Assembly (NCBI RefSeq): GCF_009770985.1 | Contig: NZ_WSRW01000003.1 | Location: 958,907 to 1,022,906, forward strand | From: Mucilaginibacter lacusdianchii | Lineage (GTDB): Bacteria; Bacteroidota; Bacteroidia; Sphingobacteriales; Sphingobacteriaceae | Length of the DNA: 64,000 nucleotides | Reading direction: 5' to 3' | Shown here: positions 26,875 through 35,052 of the stretch, one piece after another | Layout: the number at the start of each line of letters is the position of its first letter | Position numbering within the stretch: the first letter of the stretch is position 1 | Position numbers and translations under genes: made by a program | The notes under the pieces: generated by a model | The model's database searches: none | Told to the model about the DNA's origin: nothing | Seen by the model: the letters and a program-made list of their open reading frames with translations, nothing else

Positions 26875-27828
26875 TTATAAAAGATATTTATTAGCCTGAC
26901 CATAGCTATCCAATTGCCTGATTCCGGTACTGGAAATGTGCTCAAATTCACGGTCGCAAAATATAGATACTATTTTTAACTGCTCACTGCTTAAATCCTG
27001 CAAATAACGGTATTGGTTTAGCTCAAATTGCAAGTCGGTACCATTGCGCAAGCCGCGTATAATTGTTACCGGATAACCAAGGCCTTGTACAAAATCAGTC
27101 AGTAAACTACTATAAATTTCTAACTGCCTGTTTTTAAGACTTTGCGGTATTTCGTAAGTAGCCTTTTCTTTAGTCGGATTAACACCGCGGGCTATAATTA
27201 CTTTATCAAAAATATGCTCCGCCTTTTGTAATATATTATAATGACCTTTATGAAATGGGTTAAAGCTGCCCGGATATACAGCGATATTTGGCCGCCTACA
27301 CTCAACGTATGATATAAGTGTTTCCAAAGCTGGGTTGTTCACTTGCCTGGATAACTGCTTAAGTACCTCTACCCTCTTTTCTTGGTAAACTTTATAATCA
27401 ACAAACTGAAATTCCTTGAAAATTTGATGTTCATACGCCATCAGTTTTGCGAACGGCTGGCGCAAGATGTTAAGGTCCATTTCGCAAAAGATCGCCGACA
27501 CATCGCTTGTGGGCTTATGCGTTTTGGTGTCCAGTATTATTCGCGTCACCTCCAATTTTAAATCGGCACTTCCATTAAATGTTTCTTGAAAATAATGTGC
27601 CGAATCTTCTTCGTTGGTTGTTGATTGCGGGTCATAAACAACGTCATGATAAACGGTGGCCAGCAACAACGCGTCATTATCAACCAAGCGGCGTTCTGTT
27701 ATTTGTTGAAAGATGTCGTTCAGGTGATCAAGTGTATGGTAAAAGCGATGAGGCTCAGTATAGCGTTGGAGAACTTCATCGGGTACGCCTAATTGATAAA
27801 GGCGGGTGTTAATATCTGCAATATTCAT
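26875..27828 (-). CDS. coaD: Fusion protein: HD-superfamily hydrolase + phosphopantetheine adenylyltransferase (CoaD)
   Basis: Two domains in one 317-residue chain. Residues 1-170 match the predicted HD metal-dependent phosphohydrolases, with PHRFYHTLDHL and the metal motif VYHDVVYDP. Residues 175-317 match CoaD, which joins 4'-phosphopantetheine to AMP in coenzyme A synthesis: VYPGSFNPFHKGHYNIL (nucleotidyltransferase HxGH motif), ARGVNPTKE, IIRGLRNGTDLQFE (substrate-binding Arg) and HISSTGIRQL (ISSTxxR motif). The CoaD part is about 20 residues shorter at its C-terminus than the E. coli enzyme. The frame is continuous, so this is not an annotation artefact. The HD substrate is unknown; it might act on a CoA-pathway nucleotide, an inference from fusion only. 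Confidence 0.87.
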   Translation of the reverse strand: MNIADINTRLYQLGVPDEVLQRYTEPHRFYHTLDHLNDIFQQITERRLVDNDALLLATVYHDVVYDPQSTTNEEDSAHYFQETFNGSADLKLEVTRIILDTKTHKPTSDVSAIFCEMDLNILRQPFAKLMAYEHQIFKEFQFVDYKVYQEKRVEVLKQLSRQVNNPALETLISYVECRRPNIAVYPGSFNPFHKGHYNILQKAEHIFDKVIIARGVNPTKEKATYEIPQSLKNRQLEIYSSLLTDFVQGLGYPVTIIRGLRNGTDLQFELNQYRYLQDLSSEQLKIVSIFCDREFEHISSTGIRQLDSYGQANKYLL

Positions 27829-27902
27829 GACCGTTGTATTTTATAAACGATGGCCGCAATATATCACAATCTGTAAACAATGTTGTCGCAAATTATCTTA
27901 CC

Positions 27903-27910
27903 TATATTTG
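27903..27910 (+). promoter_or_regulatory. Candidate -7 promoter box of the thioesterase gene (TATATTTG)
   Basis: Exact TAnnTTTG match ending 4 nt before the ATG at 27915, with a TTG at 27883-27885 about 17 nt upstream as possible -33 element. It predicts a leaderless or nearly leaderless mRNA and supports the 27915 start. Confidence 0.6.
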
Positions 27911-27914
27911 CGCC

Positions 27915-28334
27915 ATGGATAAACCTGTTTATAGCACTTTTGAAACCGAACACCGTGTTAGACCAGACGATATAGATATGTTTCAGCACGTACATAATAG
28001 TAAATACTTTGATTATGTGCTGGCTGCCCGTTACGAGCAGATGGACACCTGTTACGGCATGGCGATGGAAAAATTTATGGAACGTGGCTTTGGCTGGGTA
28101 GTACGCACAGCACATGTAGATTATAAGCGCCCGTTGGTAATGGGCGACTTTTTCTTAGTACGTACCGGCATTGAGAGCATAGATGAAAAAGGTTGCCGGG
28201 TGGCTTTTACGATCACCAATAAAGCCACAAAAAAAGTTTGTTGTGACGGATACTTTGATTATACCATGATTGACATGAAAACTGGTCGAGGCGCTAAAAT
28301 ACCCGAAGATATTATAGCGCACTACGGAATATAA
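27915..28334 (+). CDS. YbgC/FadM-like acyl-CoA thioesterase
   Basis: Hot-dog fold thioesterase of the 4-hydroxybenzoyl-CoA thioesterase type. Typical features are RPDDIDMFQHVHNSKYFDYVLAARYE (catalytic Asp followed by the His/Asn/Tyr of the active site) and the GWVVRTAHVDYKRPLVMGD strand. From the ATG at 27915 it is 139 residues, the normal length; an in-frame start at 27834 would add 27 residues with no homology-like features and would lie upstream of the promoter box. Substrate is probably a short- or medium-chain acyl-CoA. Monocistronic, and divergent from the HD-CoaD fusion gene, which also concerns CoA. Confidence 0.88.
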   Translation: MDKPVYSTFETEHRVRPDDIDMFQHVHNSKYFDYVLAARYEQMDTCYGMAMEKFMERGFGWVVRTAHVDYKRPLVMGDFFLVRTGIESIDEKGCRVAFTITNKATKKVCCDGYFDYTMIDMKTGRGAKIPEDIIAHYGI

Positions 28335-28346
28335 GTAAACTTGTAA

Positions 28347-29339
28347 TTACAAGCTATTAGAGGAACCTTCAACCAAAGCACCATAAAAATCTTTAACAGA
28401 CACACCGGCAGCCCTAACCTGTTGTGGAATTAAACTATTGGCCGATTGCCCCGGTGTGGTATTAATCTCGATGAAATAAAAGTTTCCAGTTCCTTCCTCT
28501 ATAATAAAATCAACCCGAGACATGCCTTTACAATTTAAGCGGAGGTATACCTCGGTAATTATATCGGCGCTAATACTGTCTTGATCGGGCGTTAAATTGG
28601 CTGGGGTAATTTCCTCAGTAACGCCCGGCGTGTACTTAGCTTCGTAATCAAAAAAATCTTTGGAGCTTATGATTTCGGTAGCTGGCAGTACTTTCAGCTC
28701 ACCGTGTAAGCGAGCTATGCCCCGGCTAAACTCACGGCCTTTTATGAACTCTTCAACCAATATCTGATTGTCTTCGTGAAAAGCTTTTTCCAGTGCGGCA
28801 GGTAGTTCGGCAACGTTATGAACTTTACTCATACCCACACTGCTTCCCCCGTTGTTGGGTTTAACAAAAAGCGGGAACTTAAGCGCTGATGCCAGGGTGC
28901 TTACATCATGAATATCTTTACGATGCAACTGCACCGACTTGGCCGTATGTAACTTTTTAATGCCCTGAACCAGTGTCTTTGTATAGGCTTTATTCATGGT
29001 GATGGCTGATGTGGTGGCATCGCAGGTGTTATATGGGATATTCATCATATCCAGATAGCCCTGAAGTTTGCCGTCTTCGCCAGGTGTGCCATGTACAGTA
29101 ATAAAGGCTGCGTCAAACTTAATTTTATTACCACCTATAGTTAGGCTAAAATCGTTTTTGTCGACCTCTATATGTTGGCCGCCGCCCAGGTAAAACCAGT
29201 GTTCGCGATTGATGAGAATTGTGTATACATTATATTTATCAGCATCAAGATTTGCTGCAACGTTTTTAGCACTATTGATAGACACTTCATATTCGCCAGT
29301 GTAACCGCCAGCTAAAAGGGCAATGTTCTTCTTTATCAT
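28347..29339 (-). CDS. ddl: D-alanine--D-alanine ligase
   Basis: ATP-grasp enzyme making the D-Ala-D-Ala dipeptide of peptidoglycan. The N-terminal domain has LLAGGYTGEYEVSINSAKNV. The ATP-grasp core has FPLFVKPNNGGSSVGMSKV, ILVEEFIKGREFS and the C-terminal metal site FIEINTTPGQSANSLIPQQ. The best start is ATG at 29339 (330 residues); a TTG at 29348 overlaps the TATATTTG promoter box and is unlikely to be translated. The box ends 6 nt before the ATG, another very short leader. Isolated from other cell-wall genes. Confidence 0.96.
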   Translation of the reverse strand: MIKKNIALLAGGYTGEYEVSINSAKNVAANLDADKYNVYTILINREHWFYLGGGQHIEVDKNDFSLTIGGNKIKFDAAFITVHGTPGEDGKLQGYLDMMNIPYNTCDATTSAITMNKAYTKTLVQGIKKLHTAKSVQLHRKDIHDVSTLASALKFPLFVKPNNGGSSVGMSKVHNVAELPAALEKAFHEDNQILVEEFIKGREFSRGIARLHGELKVLPATEIISSKDFFDYEAKYTPGVTEEITPANLTPDQDSISADIITEVYLRLNCKGMSRVDFIIEEGTGNFYFIEINTTPGQSANSLIPQQVRAAGVSVKDFYGALVEGSSNSL

Positions 29340-29345
29340 ACTTGC

Positions 29346-29353
29346 CAAATATA
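29346..29353 (-). promoter_or_regulatory. Candidate -7 promoter box of ddl (TATATTTG)
   Basis: Exact TAnnTTTG match on the minus strand, 6 nt upstream of the ddl ATG. It decides the start: the earlier in-frame TTG lies within the box. Confidence 0.55.
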
Positions 29354-29425
29354 AATATTTTGTGAAGCTGATAAATTAAATCTAAGGAAAACATAATTAC
29401 AAACGTTTACTATGATAATAAAGTT

Positions 29426-29433
29426 TAACTTTG
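29426..29433 (+). promoter_or_regulatory. Candidate -7 promoter box of the merR-type gene (TAACTTTG)
   Basis: Exact TAnnTTTG match ending 4 nt before the ATG at 29438. Confidence 0.55.
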
Positions 29434-29437
29434 CCTT

Positions 29438-29773
29438 ATGCCTTTTAAAGAGCGAGAAATCAGCAAGATGTATTATACCATGGGCGAAGTAACGACCATG
29501 TTTGATGTAAACCATTCCTTGATACGTTATTACGAAAAGGAGTTTGATATACTTCAGCCTAAAAAGAATAAAAAAGGCAATCGCTATTTTACGCCCGAAG
29601 ATATTGAAAATCTAAAAATAATTTTTCACCTCATCAGGGATAAGGGATATACCATACAGGGTGCTAAAGATCATTTGAAAAACAATATAGACGAGTCTAA
29701 ATCGCAGCAGAGCATCGTCAGCGCACTTGAAAATTTAAAGAAGTTCTTGTTGGAAGTACGTGATCAGCTTTAA
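29438..29773 (+). CDS. MerR-family transcriptional regulator
   Basis: Small DNA-binding protein of 111 residues. An N-terminal winged helix-turn-helix of the MerR type (YTMGEVTTMFDVNHSLIRYYEKEFDIL, then GNRYFTPEDIENLKIIFHLIRDKGYTIQGAKDHL) is followed by a short helical dimerisation segment (VSALENLKKFLLEVRDQL). There is no C-terminal effector domain and no cysteine-based metal site, so a small-molecule sensor function is not visible. The following gene, comEC, starts about 80 nt later on the same strand and may be co-transcribed. Confidence 0.88.
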   Translation: MPFKEREISKMYYTMGEVTTMFDVNHSLIRYYEKEFDILQPKKNKKGNRYFTPEDIENLKIIFHLIRDKGYTIQGAKDHLKNNIDESKSQQSIVSALENLKKFLLEVRDQL

Positions 29774-29852
29774 ATAACTTTTAAATTCCCTCATTCATCC
29801 AGAAATTGTAAGTTTATGCCCAGGTACGTTTTGGGTGTACTTCTAAACCTGC

Positions 29853-31961
29853 ATGTTCACTATCCGCAAAAGCGAAGTCCCTTTTATTATATTGTTGCTA
29901 CCTTTTTTGGTCGGTATCGGTTTAGGGCTGCGCTTTAATTATCCAAACTACGTCTCTTATGCTTATTGGGCTTTTGGTGTAAGTGGTTCGCTATTCCTTC
30001 TTTTCAATCTTCTTTATAAGCAATGGCAAGTTCATCGCTATACTTGGTTAGGTGGAATTTCACTTCACTTTACACTGATTTGTGCCGGTTGGTTTTGTGT
30101 TTTACTGCGTTCAGAACTTAATAGCCCACACCATTTTTCCAGGCAAAAGGCCGATCATTTGCTTGTAAAAGTAATTGACGAACCTAAGCGGTCTGCCCAA
30201 TTTTTTCGAATGGTATGCGTGGTTGAAAGTGTGGCCAGCCATAAAGAGCTCCGTCAAGCTAATGGAAAACTATTATTAACGATTGTTGCAGACAGTGACA
30301 GCCATCCCGCAAGCTTTGGCGACCAGTTGCTGATACCAGCCAATTATAAATCAGTAGATGCGCCGTTTAATCCGGCTGAATTTAATTACAAACAGTATCT
30401 AGCTCATCAGAATATCTATCATCAAGCCTTTATTACAAGGCGTCAATTTGTTAAAACGGCTACTGATCAGGGCAACCCTTTAATAGCTTATGCTTTAAAG
30501 ATGCGGCAGAGCATGGTAGCAGCGTTTAAACAGCATATACACGATCCTAACGCAGCTGCTGTTGCCTCTACATTGATACTGGGATACAAGGCAGACTTAA
30601 GTCCGGATGTAACCCAAGCTTATTCTACAACCGGTACTATACATGTCCTGTCGGTATCTGGTGCACATGTGGCCGTTATATTTTGGTTTATATCATTGCT
30701 TCTGCGTCCGCTAAGGCGTTATAAGTATGGGAAAGGGCTGAACATAGTTTTGTCGGTTTTACTCATATGGGCCTATGCACTGCTCACCGGTTTTTCACCT
30801 GCAGTTTGCCGTGCTGCGGTAATGATTAGTATGTTAATTATTAGTAAATCTATTTATAGGCAGGTACATAGTTTGAACGTATTAGCTGTTTCGGCTTTCG
30901 CCTTGTTGCTATACAACCCATTGCTGGTAACTGATGTGGGCTTCCAGTTATCTTATCTAGCTGTATTTGGATTAATTGTATTGCAACCCATCATCGCAAA
31001 ACAGTTTAACTTTCCAAACAAGTGGATGCAAAAAGCATGGTATTTATGTTCTGCATCGTTAGCAGCCCAATTAATTACATTTCCGTTGAGCGCGTACTAT
31101 TTTCACCAATTTCCGATATACTTCTTAATCAGTAACCTATTCATCATTATACCTTCTGAGGTTGTGATGGGCTTAGGCATGTTATTTTTGGTGTTTGCCA
31201 AGTTGCCTATTATCGGTGCTGTTGTTGCAATAATACTTGAGTACAGCATCTTATTTATGAATAAAGGGTTGATGAACATAGAAAGATTTCCTATGGCCAG
31301 TGTAGGTAAAATATGGTTAACACCAACTGAGCATGTGCTTTTATATTTAATATTAGCTGCGCTGATATCTTTCCTGCTTGCATTTAAAGTTTGGAAATTA
31401 AACATCGCATTATTCGGCTTATTAGTGCTTTGTGTAAGTGTGAGTTTTAAAACTTACAACCGAAGTGTTACTAGTTGCGCTATTTTCTTGAATTTAAAGA
31501 AACATACCGGAATCATTTTGAGTAAGGGCAACGAGGCTTTGGTTATAACTGACCTAAAACCAACCGACAAAACTTATAAATACAGCATTCAGCCCTGCTT
31601 AGATAGTTTACAGCTTGTTAAAAAAATATCAACAATAAATCTGCGGCAAAACTTCAGAACGCCGTATGTACGTAAACAATATAATCTGGTACAGTTTCAA
31701 GGCAAAACGATATTGATACTGGACAAACACTTGGATGATGTTAAATTAGCTAATCCATTATGTGTCAACTACATTCTTATAACAGGTAGTCCAAAAATTA
31801 ACATGCCTTTTATTAACAAACATTACAAGTTCGACACTTTAATTTTAGATGCTAATAATTCTAAACAGCGCCTTGCGGTTTTGTTAAAACAAGGCAAAGC
31901 TAATCCTCAAAAAATTTATTCGTTGACACGTAACAAAGCGTTATCTATTGTATCTAATTAA
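29853..31961 (+). CDS. comEC: ComEC/Rec2-family DNA-uptake channel protein
   Basis: Polytopic membrane protein of 702 residues. It has an N-terminal DUF4131 part with two or three membrane helices and an OB-like loop (about 100-200). The Competence domain (about 235-510) shows the conserved TGTIHVLSVSGAHVAVIFW and TGFSPAVCRAAVM segments. The last 150 residues are soluble, but no metallo-beta-lactamase HxHxDH motif is present, so the nuclease-like domain of Bacillus ComEC is degenerate or missing. Known family role: transport of single-stranded DNA across the inner membrane in natural transformation. No other com genes are nearby. Confidence 0.88.
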   Translation: MFTIRKSEVPFIILLLPFLVGIGLGLRFNYPNYVSYAYWAFGVSGSLFLLFNLLYKQWQVHRYTWLGGISLHFTLICAGWFCVLLRSELNSPHHFSRQKADHLLVKVIDEPKRSAQFFRMVCVVESVASHKELRQANGKLLLTIVADSDSHPASFGDQLLIPANYKSVDAPFNPAEFNYKQYLAHQNIYHQAFITRRQFVKTATDQGNPLIAYALKMRQSMVAAFKQHIHDPNAAAVASTLILGYKADLSPDVTQAYSTTGTIHVLSVSGAHVAVIFWFISLLLRPLRRYKYGKGLNIVLSVLLIWAYALLTGFSPAVCRAAVMISMLIISKSIYRQVHSLNVLAVSAFALLLYNPLLVTDVGFQLSYLAVFGLIVLQPIIAKQFNFPNKWMQKAWYLCSASLAAQLITFPLSAYYFHQFPIYFLISNLFIIIPSEVVMGLGMLFLVFAKLPIIGAVVAIILEYSILFMNKGLMNIERFPMASVGKIWLTPTEHVLLYLILAALISFLLAFKVWKLNIALFGLLVLCVSVSFKTYNRSVTSCAIFLNLKKHTGIILSKGNEALVITDLKPTDKTYKYSIQPCLDSLQLVKKISTINLRQNFRTPYVRKQYNLVQFQGKTILILDKHLDDVKLANPLCVNYILITGSPKINMPFINKHYKFDTLILDANNSKQRLAVLLKQGKANPQKIYSLTRNKALSIVSN

Positions 31962-32011
31962 AAAAATCATAACTTTAAATATTAATTATTAACTGCATTC
32001 AACTAAAAAAC

Positions 32012-32656
32012 ATGAATATTAAATCGTTAAGTGTTGCTTTAGGTATCGCTCTATCAGCAACAACTATGAGCGCCAGCGCACAAAAAGTATTTACCGAAGG
32101 TAAAGTTGTTTATTCTGCCTCAGTTATGGGAAGACAAACAGAAGCTACCAATTATTTTAAAGGCGACTCGAGCGTTACTATTCAGCAAAATGGCCCTGCT
32201 AATATTAAAATTATAAATAACAGCAAAACTGATTATTTTGCTGTGGTGGTAGACGTACCGGTAGCCAACATCAAAAAAGCTGCTGTAGCTACACCAGCCG
32301 AAGTGGAAGAAGTAAACGCCCAAATGCCTGAGTTTGCTTTCACTCCATCTACAGAAACTAAAGTAATCAACGGCTTCAATTGCAAAAAGGTAGTGGCCAA
32401 AGATAGCAAGAGTGGCAAGTCTTATGATATCTGGATAACTAACGATATTAAAGCGCCACTAGGCACTGCCGAAAAATTGTTTGGCAAAGCAGGTGGCTTC
32501 CCCGTACAGTTTACTGTAGTGCAAAACGGTGCTGAAGTAACCAACATACTAAAGTCAATTGATGCTACTAAAGCTCCAGCAGGTTCTTTTGGTATCCCGG
32601 CCGGTTTTGACCGCATTACATTAACAGAATTAAAAGCTATGAGCGGCGGCAGATAA
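32012..32656 (+). CDS. Exported protein of unknown function (DUF4412-like)
   Basis: A 214-residue protein with a clear signal peptide (about 1-23, ending SASAQ). The mature part is beta-rich, starting EGKVVYSASVMG, and contains INGFNCKKVVAKDSKSGKSYDIWITNDIKAP. This pattern is common in secreted Bacteroidota proteins related to DUF4412/GLPGLI families, where a beta-strand protein of unknown role carries a 'modified cysteine' hairpin. There is one cysteine, and no lipobox. A strong terminator follows. The function is unknown; periplasmic or outer-membrane attached location is the only safe inference. Confidence 0.7.
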   Translation: MNIKSLSVALGIALSATTMSASAQKVFTEGKVVYSASVMGRQTEATNYFKGDSSVTIQQNGPANIKIINNSKTDYFAVVVDVPVANIKKAAVATPAEVEEVNAQMPEFAFTPSTETKVINGFNCKKVVAKDSKSGKSYDIWITNDIKAPLGTAEKLFGKAGGFPVQFTVVQNGAEVTNILKSIDATKAPAGSFGIPAGFDRITLTELKAMSGGR

Positions 32657-32672
32657 TCTTACCTCGCTCAAT

Positions 32673-32706
32673 AAAAAAAGCCTCTTATCATTAAGAGGCT
32701 TTTTTT
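32673..32706. terminator. Bidirectional intrinsic terminator
   Basis: 15-bp stem (AAAAAAAGCCTCTTA with its complement) around a 4-nt loop, with T-runs on both strands, between convergent genes. Confidence 0.9.
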
Positions 32707-32726
32707 TATTAATATCAAGCTCGTTT

Positions 32727-33344
32727 TTAGGCGGCTGTATTTATTTCGTTTTTAACACTGCTTACCCAGCTTTCAAACAGTCTGGTTTCAATGGCAACTG
32801 CTTTGTCGGCATGTATCTGCCAATCTGCCGAGAATTGTTGCAATTGGTTTATCATTTCTTCCAAGTGGCCTTCTTCTTCCAAAATGATAGATTTAACGTT
32901 CACTTTACTGGCTGCTTCGCTTAAAACCTCTTGATAAACAGGATAAAGTTCATCAGCACGTACTTCAATGGCGTACGTTACCAGTAAATATGCGGCAAAT
33001 CGTAATTCTTTACCCTTCAAATCCAGTTTTGATTTAAGATAACGGCAAACGTCTATGTCCAGCTGGTTTAAATAGCGTTTGCTATGTAATGCAGCTAGTA
33101 GATATTCAGGCGCATACGTTGGGCAATCAACAGCCTCTATCTTTTCAATCTGTTTTTTTAAATAAAAAGCATGACGGTGTTCTTCTGCCGCATGCTTAAG
33201 AATAATGTAGGTAACCGTTGCAGGATCTTCACTGGCTGATATTTTACGGGCACCAGTATTTTCCATCAGGGATAGCGTATTTAGCCAGCGAGCATGTAAA
33301 ACATCGTCAGCTACTATGGTTGCAAAAAGGTTTTTTAATTCCAT
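32727..33344 (-). CDS. Ferritin-like di-iron protein, coupled to bioA
   Basis: Helical protein of 205 residues from the ATG at 33344 (a TTG at 33350 overlapping the bioA stop is an alternative). Two ExxH motifs typical of ferritin-like di-iron helices are present: AAEEHRHAF (Glu55, His58) and LEEEGHLEE (Glu157, His160). Additional candidate ligands are Glu28 on the first helix and Glu127 or Glu132 on the third. This is the E / ExxH / E / ExxH layout of the four-helix di-iron fold. It is the last gene of a tight operon with CDF transporter, NUDIX and bioA. It may be an oxidase/oxygenase, but no specific reaction is recognised. A link to biotin synthesis is an inference from the gene order. Confidence 0.68.
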   Translation of the reverse strand: MELKNLFATIVADDVLHARWLNTLSLMENTGARKISASEDPATVTYIILKHAAEEHRHAFYLKKQIEKIEAVDCPTYAPEYLLAALHSKRYLNQLDIDVCRYLKSKLDLKGKELRFAAYLLVTYAIEVRADELYPVYQEVLSEAASKVNVKSIILEEEGHLEEMINQLQQFSADWQIHADKAVAIETRLFESWVSSVKNEINTAA

Positions 33345-33346
33345 AA

Positions 33347-34612
33347 TCAAATTGTGTCCAAAGCTTGGATTATTGTGCTGTAAATATAGCTCAGTTGCTC
33401 GTTGCTAATGCAATACGGCGGTAAAATGTAAATGATATTACCTAACGGTCGTAAAATTATACCAGCATTTAAAAAGTAATGATATAAAGTATCACGTAAT
33501 GTATTAAAATAAGAAGTATCACCACCTGTATTCCACTCCATGGCGATGATGGTTCCTGTTTGCCTAATGGTTTTTATGCGTGGATGGGATTCAATTTTCT
33601 CAGCAAATTGAAGGTGGCTTTCCGCAATCCGATCTATATTCTCCCCAGTTTTAGCATCAATGAATAAATCCATGCTAGCCAATGCTGCTGCACAAGCTAT
33701 CGGATTAGCTGTGAAAGAATGTCCGTGAAACAAAGTTTTTAATCGGTCGCTTGACAAAAAGGCGTCATAGATTTGTTGTGTGCAAGTAGTAACACCCAAC
33801 GCCATAGTTCCCCCTGTTAAGCCCTTGGAAAAACACATGATATCTGGTTGTTGCTGCAGGTGGTTACAAGCAAATCGCTTTCCGGTTCTCCCAAAGCCGG
33901 TAAACACTTCGTCGGCAATGGTAAACACTTCCTCATTTTTACAGTGCAGCATCAACTCGTCCAGATATTGTGCTTCATACATCAACATACCGCCCGAACC
34001 TTGCACCAGCGGTTCGAAGATGAAGCAAGCCAAGCTTGATTTTAATTCTGTTATTCGAGATTTTAAATCCCCAATATTATCTGAATTGGGCAAATCAACA
34101 AACTCAACTTCAAATAATAAACTATCAAACGCTGCAGTGAAGGCGCTGCGCCCGCTCACGGCCATGGCACCAAAGGTATCACCATGATAAGCATTGTGAA
34201 ATGCCAGTATTTTTGTGCGTGGCTGATTTTTGTTGTTCCAATATTGCAGGCACATTTTTAAGGCCACTTCAACTGCCGTTGAGCCATTATCAGAATAAAA
34301 AACTTTTTGCTGATTATTTGGCAATATTGCCAGTAACCTCTCAGCCAGTTCAACAGCTGGCTGATGTGTAAAGCCAGCGAAAATCACATGTTCAAGCGTT
34401 TTTAACTGCTCGGCTACTTTTTGAGCAATATAAGGATGGGCATGGCCATGAATGTTCACCCACCAAGATGAAACTGCGTCAATATAACATTTGCCATTAT
34501 CGTCATATACACAGGCGCCTTCCCCCCTTACAATGGCTACCGGCGGAGTGGCGGTTTGCATTTGTGTATAAGGGTGCCATATAACTTCTAAATCTCGTTC
34601 ACTTAACGTCAT
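33347..34612 (-). CDS. bioA: Adenosylmethionine-8-amino-7-oxononanoate aminotransferase
   Basis: PLP class III aminotransferase of biotin synthesis, converting KAPA to DAPA with SAM as amino donor. It begins VIWHPYTQMQ, the highly characteristic BioA opening, and continues with AVSSWWVNIHGHAHP and YSDNGSTAVEVALKM. The metal/PLP aspartate is in IADEVFTGFGRTGK, and the PLP lysine in CFSKGLTGG. Length 421 residues is normal. It overlaps the upstream NUDIX gene by 4 nt (ATGA). No bioB, bioD or bioF occurs in this window, so the pathway is split in this genome. Confidence 0.96.
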   Translation of the reverse strand: MTLSERDLEVIWHPYTQMQTATPPVAIVRGEGACVYDDNGKCYIDAVSSWWVNIHGHAHPYIAQKVAEQLKTLEHVIFAGFTHQPAVELAERLLAILPNNQQKVFYSDNGSTAVEVALKMCLQYWNNKNQPRTKILAFHNAYHGDTFGAMAVSGRSAFTAAFDSLLFEVEFVDLPNSDNIGDLKSRITELKSSLACFIFEPLVQGSGGMLMYEAQYLDELMLHCKNEEVFTIADEVFTGFGRTGKRFACNHLQQQPDIMCFSKGLTGGTMALGVTTCTQQIYDAFLSSDRLKTLFHGHSFTANPIACAAALASMDLFIDAKTGENIDRIAESHLQFAEKIESHPRIKTIRQTGTIIAMEWNTGGDTSYFNTLRDTLYHYFLNAGIILRPLGNIIYILPPYCISNEQLSYIYSTIIQALDTI

Positions 34613-35052
34613 AGTTCTTTCAATAATAAGTCAATCACATACTGGTCAATCGGAAAGGTAACATCCTGTGGTACCAGCTCAGTTAATTTCTTCCATCTAA
34701 ATGCTTGTAATGGTTCGTGCAGTCCGTCAAAATCAAAAGGCTTAATTTTAACAGGTAAGTTTACCGGTGTGGTGTTTATTACCTTATAATATACGCTGAT
34801 AATTTGAGAATTGTTGAACGCTGACTTGACGTAGAAATCTGTTGTGTAAAAGTGACTTGAAACTTCGATGGGCAAATTGCATTCTTCTATAAATTCACGC
34901 TTAAGTCCGTCAATTAAGCCCTCACCGTACTCTAACCCTCCACCTGGAAATTTGGTAAAGCGCTGTCCATACTCCTGCTCGTCGCTTAACAATATTTCAT
35001 GATTATCATTAATTAACAAGCCGTAAACTCTTACGTTAAAACAGTTTGTCAT
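34609..35052 (-). CDS. NUDIX hydrolase
   Basis: Nucleoside-diphosphate-X hydrolase of 147 residues. The Nudix box is visible as GGGLEYGEGLIDGLKREFIEECNLPIEV (G-x5-E-x7-REUxEExGU pattern, with REFIEE as catalytic core). The substrate cannot be predicted. It sits between CDF and BioA genes with 4-nt ATGA overlaps on both sides, so it is translated in coupling with them. Confidence 0.9.
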   Translation of the reverse strand: MTNCFNVRVYGLLINDNHEILLSDEQEYGQRFTKFPGGGLEYGEGLIDGLKREFIEECNLPIEVSSHFYTTDFYVKSAFNNSQIISVYYKVINTTPVNLPVKIKPFDFDGLHEPLQAFRWKKLTELVPQDVTFPIDQYVIDLLLKEL

